A stretch of 64,000 nt of DNA from Orientallactaga sibirica (Eukaryota > Chordata > Mammalia > Rodentia > Dipodidae): the NCBI GenBank assembly GCA_036365145.1, contig JAEOAD010002182.1, forward strand, positions 434,001 to 498,000. Direction: 5' to 3'. The notes beneath the pieces were generated by a model. The model was not told where the DNA came from. It worked only from the letters and a program-made list of their open reading frames with translations, and searched no databases. Of this stretch, positions 1 through 9,900 are shown piece after piece (position 1 is the stretch's first letter; each line of letters begins with the position of its first letter). The translations under genes were made by a program, and so were the position numbers.

Positions 1-11
1 TCTTGTTTGGT

Positions 12-154
12 TTTTGAGGCAGAATTTCACTCTACTCCAAGCTGATCTGGAACACAACCTGTGGCCCAGGCTGGCCTTGAATTCACAGTGATCCTCCTTT
101 CTCTGCCTCCTGAGTGCTAGCATTAAAGAAAGGCATGAGCCACCATGTCTGGCT
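12..154 (-). mobile_element. B1 SINE
   Basis: Reverse-complement B1: GAGGCAGAATTTCACTCT at the 3' side, then CTGCCTCCTGAGTGCTAGCATTAAA and a CATGTCTGGC head. Diverged, with a short internal disruption. Confidence 0.8.
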
Positions 155-186
155 CATGTTGGTAGTTTTAAAAACAAAAATGGGGG

Positions 187-401
187 GGGGCTGGAGAGAT
201 GGCTTAGTGGTTAAGGTGCTTGCCTGCAAAGCCTAAGGACCCAGGTTCAATTTCCCAGTACCAATATAAGCCAGATGCACAAGGTGGCGCATGCATCTGG
301 AGTTTGTTCGCAGTGGCTGAAGGCCCTAGTGTGCCCATTCTCCCTCTTTCTCTCTGCCTCTCTTTTTCTCTCAAATAAATAAAAATTTAAAATAAAAAAA
401 C
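187..401 (+). mobile_element. Dip SINE
   Basis: Full-length Dip with A box (GGCTTAGTGGTTAAGG) and B box (GGTTCAATTTCC). A perfect 14-bp TSD, TTAAAAACAAAAAT, flanks it at 168-181 and 405-418. Confidence 0.93.
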
Positions 402-442
402 TTATTAAAAACAAAAATAAAAATAATGGTTTTTAAAAGTTC

Positions 443-500
443 ATCAGGTCAGCCTGGGCTAGAGCCAGACTCTATCTCAAAAAAAAAAAAAAAAAAAAAT
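443..500 (+). mobile_element. B1 SINE, 3' fragment
   Basis: Only the B1 3' end (AGGTCAGCCTGGGCTAGAG...CTATCTC) and A tail remain. Confidence 0.75.
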
Positions 501-733
501 GGGGGCTGAAGAAATGGCTTAGCAGTTAATGCATTTGCCTGCAAAGCCAAAGACCCAGATTCAACTCCCCAGAACCCACATAAGCTAGATGCACAAGGTG
601 GCACACACCTCTGGAGTTTGTTTGCAGTGGCTGGAGGCCCTGATGTGCCCATTCTTTACCTGCCTCTTTCTCTCTCCTCTCTCTCTCTCAAACAAATAAA
701 TGAAAAAAAATTAAAAATTAAAAAAAAAAAAAA
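501..733 (+). mobile_element. Dip SINE
   Basis: Complete element from GGGGCTGAAGAAATGGCTTA to an A-rich tail, inserted directly after the preceding B1 A tail. Confidence 0.92.
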
Positions 734-882
734 GCTGGGCATGGTACCACACACCTTTAATCCCAGCACTTGGGAGGCAGAGGTAGGAGGATCATTGTGA
801 GTTTAAGGCCAGCCTGGGAATACAGAGTCAATTCCAGGTCAGCCTGGGCTAAAGTGAGACCTTACCTCAAAAAAAAAAAAAC
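734..882 (+). mobile_element. B1 SINE
   Basis: Complete B1 inserted in the A tail of the upstream Dip. Confidence 0.92.
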
Positions 883-919
883 AAAAGAAAAGAGAGAGAA
901 AGAAAGAAAGAGTTCATCA

Positions 920-1040
920 TGGCATGGCATGGCATGGGCTCACACCTGTAATCCCAACACTCAGGAGGAGAGGCAGGAGGGCCATGTGTTCAAGGACAAA
1001 TTACATAATAAAACCATGTCTCATAAAACCAAAAGATAAA
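920..1040 (+). mobile_element. degraded B1-like SINE
   Basis: Recognisable core CACACCTGTAATCCCAACACT plus AGGCAGGAGGGCC. Preceded by four CATGG-type pentamer repeats (about 918-938). Confidence 0.55.
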
Positions 1041-1086
1041 GTAGAATATACTTTGACTATGCCTGCCCTTAAATCTGCACATGCAG

Positions 1087-1435
1087 GACTAGGGAGATGG
1101 CTCAGTGAGTAAAGCAGTTCCCATGCAAGGACCTGAGTTTGGATCCCCAGAACCCATGTAAGACCGGACACAATAGCATGCATATGGAATCTCAGCACAC
1201 CTACAGTGAGGTGGGTGTTGGAGACTGAAGAACCCTTGGAAGTCTGCAAGCCAACTAATTTATCATTGCAGCAGCCTTAAACAAGACCCTGCCTTAAACA
1301 GGTTGGAAGGCAAAGACCAAAACCCAAGACTGTCCTCTGACCTCTACATGCACTTACACACACATACACACATACACAGAGGAAACACACACAGACACAC
1401 ACACTGACACACACACACACTGAGACACACACCAA
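1087..1435 (+). mobile_element. B4-like SINE with CA-rich tail
   Basis: tRNA/ID-like head (GGGAGATGGCTCAGTGAGTAAAG), degraded B1-like middle and the diagnostic tail CTGTCCTCTGACCTCTACATG, running into (CA)-rich sequence from about 1350. Confidence 0.8.
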
Positions 1436-1440
1436 TTTTT

Positions 1441-1638
1441 AAAATATTATTTATTTATGTATATTTATTTATTTGTGAGAAAGAGAGAATGGGCATGCCA
1501 GGGCCTCCAGCCATTGCAAACAAACTCCAGATGCATGTTCCACCATGTGCATCTGACTTAGGTGGGTTATGGGGAATCAACCTGAGTCCTTAGACTTCAC
1601 AGGCAAGTACCTTAACCACTAAGCCATCTCTCCAGCCC
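1441..1638 (-). mobile_element. Dip SINE
   Basis: Reverse-complement Dip, from the ATTTATTTATTTG tail to the head CCATCTCTCCAGCCC. Confidence 0.92.
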
Positions 1639-1639
1639 G

Positions 1640-1849
1640 TTTAACATTTTATTTATTATTTATTTGCAAGCTGAGAGAGAAAGAGAGAAATGGATGTTCC
1701 AGACCCTTCCACCACTACAACAGAATTCCAGATGCAGATGCATGCACCACTCTGTGAATCTGGCTTTACCGGGAGACTGGAGAATCAAACCCAGGCCATC
1801 AGGCCTTACAAGCAAACGCCTTAACTGCCAAGCAATCACTCCAGCCCCC
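1640..1849 (-). mobile_element. Dip SINE, TTGCAAGC-tail variant
   Basis: Diverged reverse Dip. The tail reads TTATTTGCAAGC (sense GCTTGCAAATAA), marking the variant with TTAAAGGCACTTGCTTGCAAAGCC in the head. Confidence 0.85.
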
Positions 1850-2125
1850 AGAGGTTTTTCTTTTTTTATCTGCATGTCCATATGTATCCCTATACAAGAC
1901 CACACATGTACATGTGTGCAAACAAGTAGTATGCAAGGGCACACAGACAGCGCTGAGCCAGAAAGTGGCAGAACCAGCTTCCAGTCCAGTCTGTCTCCTC
2001 ACGATCTATCACTTCCCTGATCTATTTCCCTAGCCACACAATGCAGGCTGACGCCTCTGCAAGCATGCGCAGATGCTGTATGTGTGTCTGTTGGATAGGG
2101 AAGGGGTTAAGAACTAAGGGTTCTT
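1850..2125. other. non-repetitive interval
   Basis: No recognised repeat, exon or RNA gene. Slightly CA/TG-rich. Confidence 0.5.
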
Positions 2126-2262
2126 GGGGCTGGAGATATGGCTCAGCAGTTAAAGGCACTTGCTTCAGGAGTGTGTATGCAGTGGTAGGAGGCCCTGGCA
2201 TGCCCATACTCTCTCTTCTCATCTCTCTCTTTCTCCATCTCTCTCTCTCTGTTGCCTGTCTC
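2126..2262 (+). mobile_element. Dip SINE with internal deletion
   Basis: Head GGGGCTGGAGATATGGCTCAGC joins directly to GTGTATGCAGTGG, so the B-box region is missing. CT tract present. Confidence 0.82.
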
Positions 2263-2512
2263 TCTCAATTTTATTTTTTTGCCACTCAGACTGCATTCTC
2301 TTCCTCTAACTCTCCCAAGGGAGAGAAGAACAATCAGCAATGGCAATAGGCAGCTGCACAAAACACCCAGGGCCAGCTTCCCACTCAGGAGAGAACACTG
2401 CTCCTCTTCCTCGTGGTTTCCGGTACTCAACACAGTCAGAGAAACTTCTCTAGTAAAGAACTATAGAAATGATCCCTGAAACATAGTCTTGAAAATATTT
2501 TTTTAAAAGGAG

Positions 2513-2735
2513 GGGGTTGGAGAGATGGCTCAGAGGTTAAGGCGCTTGCCTATAAAGCCTAACAACCTGAGTTTGAATCCCCAGTACTCATGTAAAGCCA
2601 GATGCACAAAGTGGCACATATATCTGGAGTCCAGTTGCAGCGGCTGGAGGCCTTGGTGCACCCATTATTTCTGTCTCTCTTCTATCTTTCTCTGCTTGCA
2701 AATAAATAAAAATATTTAAAAATAAATAAATAAAA
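2513..2735 (+). mobile_element. Dip SINE
   Basis: Complete; ends CTGCTTGCAAATAAATAAA, the same variant as the element at 1640. The 2263-2512 gap to its left is unassigned. Confidence 0.92.
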
Positions 2736-2749
2736 ATATTAAAGAACTG

Positions 2750-2903
2750 AGGCCAGGCATGGTGGTGCACGCCTTTAATCCCAGTACTCAGAAGGCAGAG
2801 GTAGGATGGTGGCTGTGAGTTTGAGGCCACCCTGAGACTACATAGTTAGTTAATTCCAGGTCAGCCTGGGCTAGAGTGAGACCCTACCTTGAAAAACCAA
2901 AAA

Positions 2904-2906
<3 letters not shown>
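2750..2906 (+). mobile_element. B1 SINE
   Basis: Complete B1 with a small TTAG duplication before AATTCCAGG; its A tail has become a GAAA array. Confidence 0.92.
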
Positions 2907-2961
<55 letters not shown>

Positions 2962-2965
2962 GTTA
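2904..2965 (+). repeat. (GAAA)n microsatellite
   Basis: About 14 GAAA units grown out of the B1 A tail. Confidence 0.95.
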
Positions 2966-3600
2966 GTTCATTCCTGATAGTTCCTAAGGTCGTTTCTCAG
3001 GAGGTAGTTACAGGTGACAAAGCCGTGTCCAAGGTCAACCCTCTTCTTACCCAACTACCTCATTTTAGGACTAACAAAGACTCAGTTCTTAGATGCTGAC
3101 CTTGAGTTTGAAATGGGCAGGCAACACCCCTGAGCCAGCATGGTGAGAAATGGCCACCTGGTTTCAATCAGCAAAGGAAATAAACTTGGACTTCACGCTT
3201 TGGCTTCCCAGAAAGCCTGCGGGGCAGAACATGTGTCTTCAGAACTGGGACAGTACAAAAAGCCAGGGCCATCCCCTCTCAACCTGGCTGGGGAGTCAGT
3301 GCATCGGCTCCACAGCCCACTCTCCAGCGACTTCTGACCCATAAAGCTCTTGGCCACTTGGGACTTCTTAGCCAGAGACCAGGCTGCAAAGACTCCAGAG
3401 ACTTGAGAGATAGCACTTCAGAGGCCACCTGACTCCCAGAGGACCAGGCAGACACATGTGGGTAGTCACAGCAGCTCAAGAGTTCAAAGTAAGGAACAAA
3501 TAGGAAGAAATAGTGCCTAGCACCCAACAAATAAGTACAATTTACTGTTACTGTCGGTGGGAGCCAAGTCTGGAAGGTATGTACAATAGATACTTTCCTT
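2966..3600. other. non-repetitive interval
   Basis: About 630 bp with no recognised repeat. Short open frames occur, but no splice-bounded coding segment or family match was seen. Confidence 0.5.
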
Positions 3601-3602
3601 GT

Positions 3603-3627
3603 TTTTTAAATTTATTTTATTTTATTT

Positions 3628-3665
<38 letters not shown>

Positions 3666-3828
3666 CAGAGAGAGAATGGGTGCACCAGGGCCTCTAGCCA
3701 CTGCAAATGAACTCCAGATGCATGCACCCCCTTTTGCATCTGGCTTACGTGGGTCCTGGAGAATTGAACCTGGGTCCTTTGGCTTTGCAGGCAAGTGCCA
3801 TAACCGCTAAACCATCTCTCCAGCTCCA
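3603..3828 (-). mobile_element. Dip SINE
   Basis: Complete reverse Dip with a pure (GA)n tract at 3630-3662. Confidence 0.92.
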
Positions 3829-3829
3829 A

Positions 3830-4007
3830 TACAGAGAGAGGGAGGGAGGGGGAGAATGGGCATGCCAGGGCCTCCAGCCACTGAAAACAAACTCCAGACA
3901 CATGTGCCACCTTGGGCACCTGGCTTATGTGGGTCCTAGGGAATTGAACCTGGATCCTTTGGCTTGGCAGGTAAGTACCTTAACTGCTATGCTATTTCTC
4001 CAGCCCC
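3830..4007 (-). mobile_element. Dip SINE
   Basis: Reverse Dip lacking most of its A-rich tail, abutting the head of the preceding copy. Confidence 0.9.
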
Positions 4008-4087
4008 TTTTCTTTCTTTTATTAAAAAAAAATTTTTTATATATACTTGCAAGGAGAGAAAGAGAAAAGGAGAGAGAGAGAGGAGGG

Positions 4088-4706
4088 TGTGCCCACAGAG
4101 TAAGTAGGCCTGAGCTCCCTATTTGTTCCCCACCTCTCAGTTCCTTGTCCCAGTACCCTTGCTGCTGGCATAGGGTGGCCTGGACCCTGCACACATGGAG
4201 CAGGCCTTTGGCTCCCAGCTCCCTGACTTGCCAGCTCCTCATTCCCCAACTCCCGGTTCCCCAAGCCATAGTGTGTGTGCAAGGGGAGTGAATAGGACTG
4301 AGCTCCCTGTTCCCCATCTCCTAGTTTCCCATACCCCTGTTACACTTGCAACTTCCACAACCTGTGCATCTGAGGTTATAACCCCTTCCCACTCCAATCC
4401 AGTTCAGAACTAAAACAGAACGTTCACTGAAGATCCTACAAGGACAAACACTTGCTTCTTCCTTAATAAAATAAGACTTTTACCCTGAGATGGGTCAACC
4501 TCAACACACACACATACAAAATAAAAGCCAGAAAACTGAGAGATCTCCACCAAGGATGCCTAGTCCCACAATGGAAGACTCCATTGAAAAAGTACAGGAA
4601 ACAGAAATTGAACCCCAAAATGAGAACAAAATAAGCTATGTGACCCTGAGACCAAGCGAATTGCTGAACTGGAACCAAATCATCAAAAAAAAAAAAAAAA
4701 AAAAAA
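4088..4706 (+). mobile_element. possible LINE-1 5' end (5' UTR plus start of ORF1), 3'-truncated
   Basis: Two related blocks about 190 bp apart, each containing a CTGAGCTCCCT core followed by TTCCCCA..TC (about 4110 and 4300), look like L1 promoter monomers. An ATG at 4490 opens a frame with KSQKTERSPPRMPSP and MEDSIEKVQE, resembling the variable N-terminus of rodent L1 ORF1. The frame runs into a 22-nt A run at 4685-4706. No RNA-binding domain is present. The assignment rests on general L1 architecture, not a close match. Confidence 0.4.
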
Positions 4707-4754
4707 ACAATCACATAAATGAAATTAAGCACACAGCTTTTGTCACTGGGCTTA

Positions 4755-5303
4755 ACTTAATTGAAGAGAAAAGGAGGGGGAGAGAGAGAGAGATTGGGCT
4801 GCTAGGACCTCTTGCACTGGAACGAACTCCAGATGCATGTGCCACTTTGTGCATCTGGCTTTATATGGTGTGGTAGTTTGAATATATGTCCCCCAATATA
4901 TTCAGTGTTTTATTAGTTATAGTTTGCATCTGCAATCACCTTGCTAGAGGCAATGTCACTAGGTGGTTCTTAAGGTTTGAGATTCCATTGTAAAGATATG
5001 CAAAGTGTGCCTAGCAGGAGTTCCTGAAGTGTGCTGTGTGACTCTTTGGCAGTAGTTTTGCTCTGTGTGCTGTGTGCCTGGTTGGTTTTTCTCTCTCTGC
5101 TTGGACCTGTGAAGGCAGGCTGCTTCTCCTGCCATCATGGAACTTCCCCTGGATCTGTAAGCTTCAATAAATAATATCCCTTCCTCCATAACTGTGCCTG
5201 GTCTGGAAGTTCATCTCAGCAAACCTGAAGCTGTCTGCTACATATGGATACTAGGGGATCAAACCCTAGCAAGCATCTTAACTGCTGAGCCATCTCTCCA
5301 GCC
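4755..5303 (-). mobile_element. Dip SINE split by an LTR insertion
   Basis: The 3' half (about 4755-4868) and the 5' half (5243-5303) of one reverse Dip are separated by the LTR at 4869-5242. Removing the LTR and one TATGG copy restores the order ...GGCTTTATATGG / ATACTAGGGGATCAAAC. Confidence 0.85.
4869..5242 (+). mobile_element. solo LTR, ERVL-MaLR type (ORR1/MT-like)
   Basis: A 374-bp segment starting TGTGGTAGTTTGAATATATG and ending GTCTGCTACA (TG...CA), flanked by a perfect 5-bp TSD TATGG at 4864-4868 and 5243-5247. The opening matches the rodent MaLR LTR start, and an AATAAAT polyadenylation-like signal lies near 5167. No internal retroviral sequence remains. Confidence 0.8.
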
Positions 5304-5338
5304 CTCTTTCTTTAGAAAAAAAAAAAAAAAACTTTATT

Positions 5339-5482
5339 GGGCCAGGCGTGGTGGTACACGCCTTGAATCCCAGCACTCGGGAGGCAGAGGGAGGAGGATT
5401 GCTATGAGTTCAAGGCCACCCTGAGACTACATAGTGAATTTCAGGTCAGCCTGGGCTAGAGTGAGACCCTACCTCAAAAAAA
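5339..5482 (+). mobile_element. B1 SINE
   Basis: Complete, with GGCCAGGCGTGGTGG head and CTACCTC end. Confidence 0.92.
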
Positions 5483-5483
5483 T

Positions 5484-5674
5484 ATATATATTTATTTGAG
5501 GGAGAGAGAGAAATGAATTAATGTAGACATGCCAGAGCCTCCTGCAGCTGCAAACAAACTCCAGATGCACACACCACTTGGTGCCCCTGGCTTTACATGG
5601 TACTGAGGAATTGAACCCTAGCTAGTAAGCTTTGTAAGTAAACACCTTTAAGCACTGAGCCATTTCTCCAACCA
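5484..5674 (-). mobile_element. Dip SINE
   Basis: Older reverse Dip (TTTACATGG, CCTTTAAGCACTGAGCC), inserted at the A tail of the preceding B1. Confidence 0.88.
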
Positions 5675-5679
5675 TCGTT

Positions 5680-6060
5680 TACTTCTCTTGTTGCCGTGAC
5701 AAAATGCCTGACAAAAGCAACTTAAGAAAGGAAGGTTTCCTCTAGCTCACTGTTCATTACGGGGCAGGAGCACGAGGCGGCTGGTCACACTGTGTCTGCA
5801 GTCAGGAAGCAGAGAGATGAACACTGGTGCCCAGCTGGTTTTCTCCTTTTTCCCTTTTTATTCTGTCCAGGACCCTAGCTTATGAGTTGATGCCACCACA
5901 TGCAGGGTGGGTCTTCTTTCTCCAGTTCAGCCTCTCTGGAAACACGTTCACACAGGCCCGGCAGTGTGTGTCCCTAGGTGACTCTGGACCCAGTCAAGCT
6001 GACGATGAACATAACCCTGACAATGAATATACCCATCACAGAGGACAATGCAGCAGCGTG
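5680..6060 (+). mobile_element. rodent interspersed repeat, unnamed
   Basis: Blocks TTGCCGTGACAAAATGCCTGAC, GGCGGCTGGTCACACTG and CAGTCAGGAAGCAGAGAG, with CAGGGTGGGTCTTC further on, resemble a mid-repetitive sequence common in mouse and rat. I cannot name the family with certainty. Confidence 0.5.
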
Positions 6061-6065
6061 CGTAA

Positions 6066-6395
6066 GTGGCTGGGGAGATGCCTTACTTAGTGGATGAAGT
6101 GTTTGCTACACAAGTGTGAATACTGACTTCAAACCCTCAGAACGTGATAAAGGCAGGCATGGTAGCACTGGTGTCTGTCATCCCAGTGCATCAACGAGGT
6201 GGAGACAGGAGAATTCCTCAGAAACTGGAAAGGCCAGCTAGTCTTGTGAACGTGGCGGTAAATAACCAGTAAACAACAAGAGACCCTGCCTCAAATAAGT
6301 GGAAGGTGATGACTGACCGGAGATTGTCTTCCAATTCCACATGTACACTGTGGCATACGTACATGTGAAAACACACCAACTAACTAATTATTAAA
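6066..6395 (+). mobile_element. B4-like SINE
   Basis: ID-like head, B1-like middle (GGCAGGCATGGTAGCACTGG) and the tail AGACCCTGCCTCAAATAAG then TTGTCTTCC. Confidence 0.75.
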
Positions 6396-6399
6396 TTAA

Positions 6400-6525
6400 T
6401 TAAAGGTCACCTTGCTCTCAATATCACCCAGTAATATCATCCTAAGATTCATTCAAGTTTAAAGAAACACTCGCACATTGTGCATGAACAAGTATGAGGA
6501 TGTTCACTCAGCCCTCGTACAAGCA

Positions 6526-6557
<32 letters not shown>

Positions 6558-6562
6558 CAAAA
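6400..6562 (+). mobile_element. old L1 3' remnant with (CA)n
   Basis: GTGCATGAACAAGTATGAGG and GTTCACTCAG resemble sense L1M 3' sequence; a pure (CA)n lies at 6527-6556. It probably continues at 6957. Confidence 0.4.
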
Positions 6563-6574
6563 ACAACCATTTAG

Positions 6575-6753
6575 GTCAGGCGTGGTGGCACACACCTTTA
6601 ATCCCAGCACTCAGGAGGCAGAGGTAGGAGGACTGGCATAAGTTTAAGGCCACCCTGAGACTACATAGTGAGTTACAGATCAGCCTGAGCTAGAGTGAGA
6701 CCCTACCTCGAAAAACCAAAATAAATAAATAAATAAATAAACAAACCAACCAA
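6575..6753 (+). mobile_element. B1 SINE
   Basis: Flanked by an 11-bp TSD CAACCATTTAG at 6564-6574 and 6755-6765; the tail has become (AAAT)n. Confidence 0.93.
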
Positions 6754-6765
6754 CCAACCATTTAG

Positions 6766-6955
6766 GGCTGGAGAGATGGCTTAGTGGTTAAGGTGCTTGT
6801 CTGAAAAGCCTAAGGACCCAGGTTCGATTCTCCAGGTTCCACATAAGCCAGATGCACAAGGTGGCACATGCGTCTGGAGTTCATTTGCAGTGGCTAGAGG
6901 CCCTCTCTCAATCTCTCTCTCTCTCTCTTCCCCCTGTCTTGAATAAAAATTAAAA
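6766..6955 (+). mobile_element. Dip SINE
   Basis: Reuses the same target: CATTTAG occurs again after its A tail (about 6962-6968). Confidence 0.92.
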
Positions 6956-6956
6956 A

Positions 6957-7110
6957 AAAAAACATTTAGAGGAGACACAGGTGAGCAGGGTGTGGCCTAT
7001 TCCTAAGTGGACACTGCTCAGCAGCCAGAAGGAATGAGTTAACCCTATATATATACAGACACCTATAACTATTTGAGATGTACATAATTTTTTATAAGAC
7101 TATGTATTTT
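6957..7110 (+). mobile_element. old L1 3' remnant
   Basis: CTGCTCAGCAGCCAGAAGGAATGAGTT resembles the conserved L1 segment around AATACTACTCAGCAATAAAAAG. Confidence 0.4.
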
Positions 7111-7112
7111 TT

Positions 7113-7275
7113 TTTCAGTTTTTTTGAGGTATTGTCTTGCTCTAGACCACGCTGACCTGTAATTCACTATGTATTCAAGCTCAATTCAAGTTCAAGGGTG
7201 GCCTTGATCTCACAGCAATCCTCCTACCTCTGCCTCCCAAGTGCTGGAATTAAAGGAGTGTGCCACCATGCTGGC
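7113..7275 (-). mobile_element. B1 SINE
   Basis: Reverse B1 with a short duplicated TTCAAG segment in its middle. Confidence 0.88.
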
Positions 7276-7291
7276 TAGAATCTGTATCTTT

Positions 7292-7480
7292 TAAAATTTA
7301 TTTATGAGAGAGAGAGGCAGAGAGTGAGGATGGGCACGCCAGGGCCTCCAGCCACTGCAAATGAACTCTAGATGCATGTGCTACCTTGTGCATCTGGTTT
7401 ACATGGGTCCTAAGGAATCAAACCTGGGTCCTTTGGCTTTTCAGGCAAGTGCTTTAACCACTAAGTCATCTCTTCAGCCC
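7292..7480 (-). mobile_element. Dip SINE
   Basis: Complete reverse copy ending CATCTCTTCAGCCC. Confidence 0.9.
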
Positions 7481-7621
7481 TAAAAATATTTTTTAAATAG
7501 CTGGAAAATGTGTACTAAGTGAAGCAGTGGCTACTCTAAGAAGGAAAGGGAGGAACTGGCGTTGCTGGCCACAGGACACTTTATTTGTGATGTTCTGATT
7601 CTCTTAAAGGGAAGTGATTTT

Positions 7622-7818
7622 GGGGCTGGGGAGATTGCTCAGTGGTTAAGGTTCTTGCCTGCAAAGCCAAAGGACCTTGGTTAGATTTCCCAGTACCTAG
7701 AAAAGCCAGATGCATAAAGTGGCACATGCACCTGGAATTCGTTTGCAGTGGCTGGATGCCCTGGCATGCCCATTGTATATGCCTCTTTCTCTCTTAAATA
7801 AATTAATTTAATTTAATT
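7622..7818 (+). mobile_element. Dip SINE
   Basis: TSD AAAGGGAAGTGATTT / AAAGGGAAATGATTT flanks it. The unit was inserted into probable L1 debris (7481-7621). Confidence 0.92.
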
Positions 7819-7959
7819 TAAAAAGGGAAATGATTTGTTTTTCTGAGAGGATATGTAGCTGTGCTGCTCACTCTAATCTGAAACTCATGGGCTCAAGCCA
7901 TCCCCCCGCCTTAGCTTCCTATGAAGCTGGGCATCCTTCCTAGCTATTTCTTTGTTTTT

Positions 7960-8124
7960 GTTTTTTGTTTTGTTTTGGTTTTTGGTTTTCGAGATAGGGT
8001 CTCACTGTAGCCCAGGCTGACCTGGAATTCACTATGTAGTTTCAGGTGGCCTCAAACTCACAGCGATCCTCCTACCTCTGCCTCCCAAGTGCTGGGATTT
8101 AAGGTGTGCAACACCATGCCCGGC
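7960..8124 (-). mobile_element. B1 SINE
   Basis: Complete reverse B1 behind a TTTTG-rich tail. The preceding 7835-7955 may be a much older B1-like copy. Confidence 0.92.
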
Positions 8125-8134
8125 TTTGTCTTTG

Positions 8135-8293
8135 TTTTTTTATTTTTGTTTTTGGGTGTCTTTTTTTCTTGGATTTTTCCAGGAAGTGTCTCATTCTAGC
8201 CCAGGCTGATCTGGAATTCACTCTGTAGTCCCAGGCAGGCCTCAAACTCACAGCAATCCTTCTACCTCTCTGCCTCCCGAGTGCTGGGATTAT
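8135..8293 (-). mobile_element. B1 SINE, head missing
   Basis: Reverse B1 that stops at GTGCTGGGATTA; the remaining head is absent where the next Dip begins. Confidence 0.85.
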
Positions 8294-8505
8294 TTTTCTG
8301 GGAAAGAGAGAGAGAAAAAACAAGAGAAAGAGAGAACTGGCACACCATGGCCTCTAGCCACTGCACTCGAACTCCAGACACATGTGCCACCTTGTATGCA
8401 TGTGCCACCTTGTGCATCTGGCTTACGTGGGTTCTGGGGAATTGAACCTGGGTCCTTAGGCTTTGCAGGCAAGTGCCTTAACTGCTAAGCCATCTCTCCA
8501 GCCCC
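8294..8505 (-). mobile_element. Dip SINE with internal duplication
   Basis: Contains two copies of ATGTGCCACCTTGT in tandem (about 8389-8423), apparently a private duplication. Confidence 0.9.
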
Positions 8506-8566
8506 GGAAAATATATTTTAATATAACTCACATAATGTAAAGTTAAATTTCTTAAAAGAAGTCTCA

Positions 8567-8634
8567 AGGCTGGGGCATAACTCAGAGTATGTATAAGGCC
8601 CTGAGTTTGCTCTCCAGCAACACAAGAAAAAAAG
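8567..8634 (+). mobile_element. ID-like SINE
   Basis: GGCTGGGGCATAACTCAGAG, AAGGCCCTGAGTTTG and CTCCAGCAAC match the ID core. Confidence 0.7.
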
Positions 8635-8893
8635 AATACATGATGATAAGTCTCTAAAAGTAAATCCACACAGTGCACTATTACACAGTGATTTTGAAAA
8701 GAAGCTGGGGGCAGGCAGGAGAAGGTGAGGGTGGACAGCAACTTCCAGTGGACAGATAGGAAAAGATCTCCAGTGAGAACAAGGTAAAAACCAGAGATGA
8801 GAATGATACTAGGCTGTGTGTAAGAAAGAGAGATAAGAATATATACTCATGTTTTATACAAATAAAGAAGCACTAGGAACGACCACATTAATC
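8635..8893. other. unassigned interval
   Basis: No confident repeat; possibly L1 3' debris. Confidence 0.35.
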
Positions 8894-9267
8894 ATTTTAG
8901 GAAGGTAAGATAGTCTCCTACCATATCTGTCTTTATATTGCTTTAATTTTTTTAATTATCTATTTACTATTCAAAACATGTAAATATGGGTTGGAGAGAT
9001 GGCTGAGCAGTTAAGGCCTTTGCCTGCAAAGCCTAAGGACCCAGGTTCGAGTCCCTAGGTCCCACTTAAGTCAGATGCACAAGGTGGTGCATGTGTCTGG
9101 AGTTCGTTTGCAGTGGCTAGAGCCCCCCCCCTTCTCTGTCTCAAATAAAAATAAATAAAATTAAAATTTAAAAATAATTTAAAAACATGTAAATAAACAA
9201 ATAGGCAATGTGTTAGATGGCACTGTGGAAATGTTTAGTAATAATCTTAAAAACCCAAGTCCTATGG
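8894..9267 (+). repeat. local duplication, copy A (filled site)
   Basis: Shares CCATATCTGTCTTTA, CTATTCAAAACATGTAAATA, CAATGTGTTAGATGGCACTG and AAACCCAAGTCCT with copy B at 10227-10394, in the same order and orientation. Copy A is interrupted by the Dip at 8988-9181. Confidence 0.88.
8988..9181 (+). mobile_element. Dip SINE inside duplication copy A
   Basis: TSD AAAACATGTAAATA at 8973-8986 and 9182-9195. Copy B carries a single uninterrupted AAAACATGTAAATA, i.e. the empty site. Confidence 0.95.
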
Positions 9268-9477
9268 GCTAGAGAGATGGCTTAATGGTTTAGGCGCTTG
9301 CTTGCAAAGCCAAAGGACCCAGATTTGTTTCCCCAGGACCCACATAAGCCAAATGCACAAGGTGGCACATGCGTCTGAAGTTCATTTGCAGTGGCTAGAG
9401 GCCCTAGTGTACCCATTCTCTCTTTCCCTCTCTCTTTTTCTTTATCTCAAATAAATAAATAAAAATAAATATTAAAG
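9267..9477 (+). mobile_element. Dip SINE
   Basis: Complete. An imperfect TSD (CCAAGTCCTATGG / TCAAGTCCTGGG) comes from the end of duplication copy A. Confidence 0.92.
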
Positions 9478-9489
9478 AAATCAAGTCCT

Positions 9490-9692
9490 GGGTTGGAGAA
9501 ATGGCCCAGCTATTAAAGGTGCTTACTTGCAAAGCCTGAGAGCTGAGGTTCAATTCCCAAGTGCCCATGTAGAGCCAGATGCACAAAGTAACACAAGGGT
9601 CTGGAGTTCATTTGCAGTGGCAGAAGGCTCTGGCGGGCCCATACTCACTCTCTCTATCTATCTCTCTCTCTCTCTCTGTCTCAAATAAATAA
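9490..9692 (+). mobile_element. Dip SINE
   Basis: Older copy (TTAAAGGTGCTTACTTGCAAAGCC) with a CT-rich tract at 9645-9680. Confidence 0.9.
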
Positions 9693-9699
9693 GAACCCA

Positions 9700-9900
9700 A
9701 GAGCACATCCTCTGGGCCAGCTCTTTCATTCCTGACATGTATCCATAAGGAAATGCATTTGTGCCAGAAGCCAGAAGCCACATGCACCGACGGTTGTTGC
9801 AGTGCAGTTTCCAGCAGAAGGGAACAAGAAGCAACCCTAAGCATCCACTGACAGGGAATCAGCTCATTCATCTGTGGCTAGAGACAAGGCTGCACGGGCA
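9700..9900 (+). mobile_element. probable L1M 3' remnant
   Basis: GAAGCAACCCTAAGCATCC then GGGAATCAGC resembles the sense L1 motif with AACCTAAATGTCCATCAATAGG. Confidence 0.45.

Noticed and set aside
189..260. tRNA gene candidates from A- and B-box motifs
   Set aside because: The boxes belong to Dip, ID and B4 SINE heads; no cloverleaf with acceptor stem and no terminator. The same holds for all other copies.
734..882. 7SL RNA gene candidates
   Set aside because: Short B1-type derivatives with A tails and TSDs, not SRP RNA genes.
3707..4291. 194-codon plus-strand frame
   Set aside because: Runs through two antisense Dip elements into the possible L1 5' region; not a gene.
5320..5345. ACTTTATTGG next to a B1, resembling the 40.6-kb ladder target
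   Set aside because: Only one copy is visible here and the sequence is a typical TT/AAAA-type target, so no ladder is supported.
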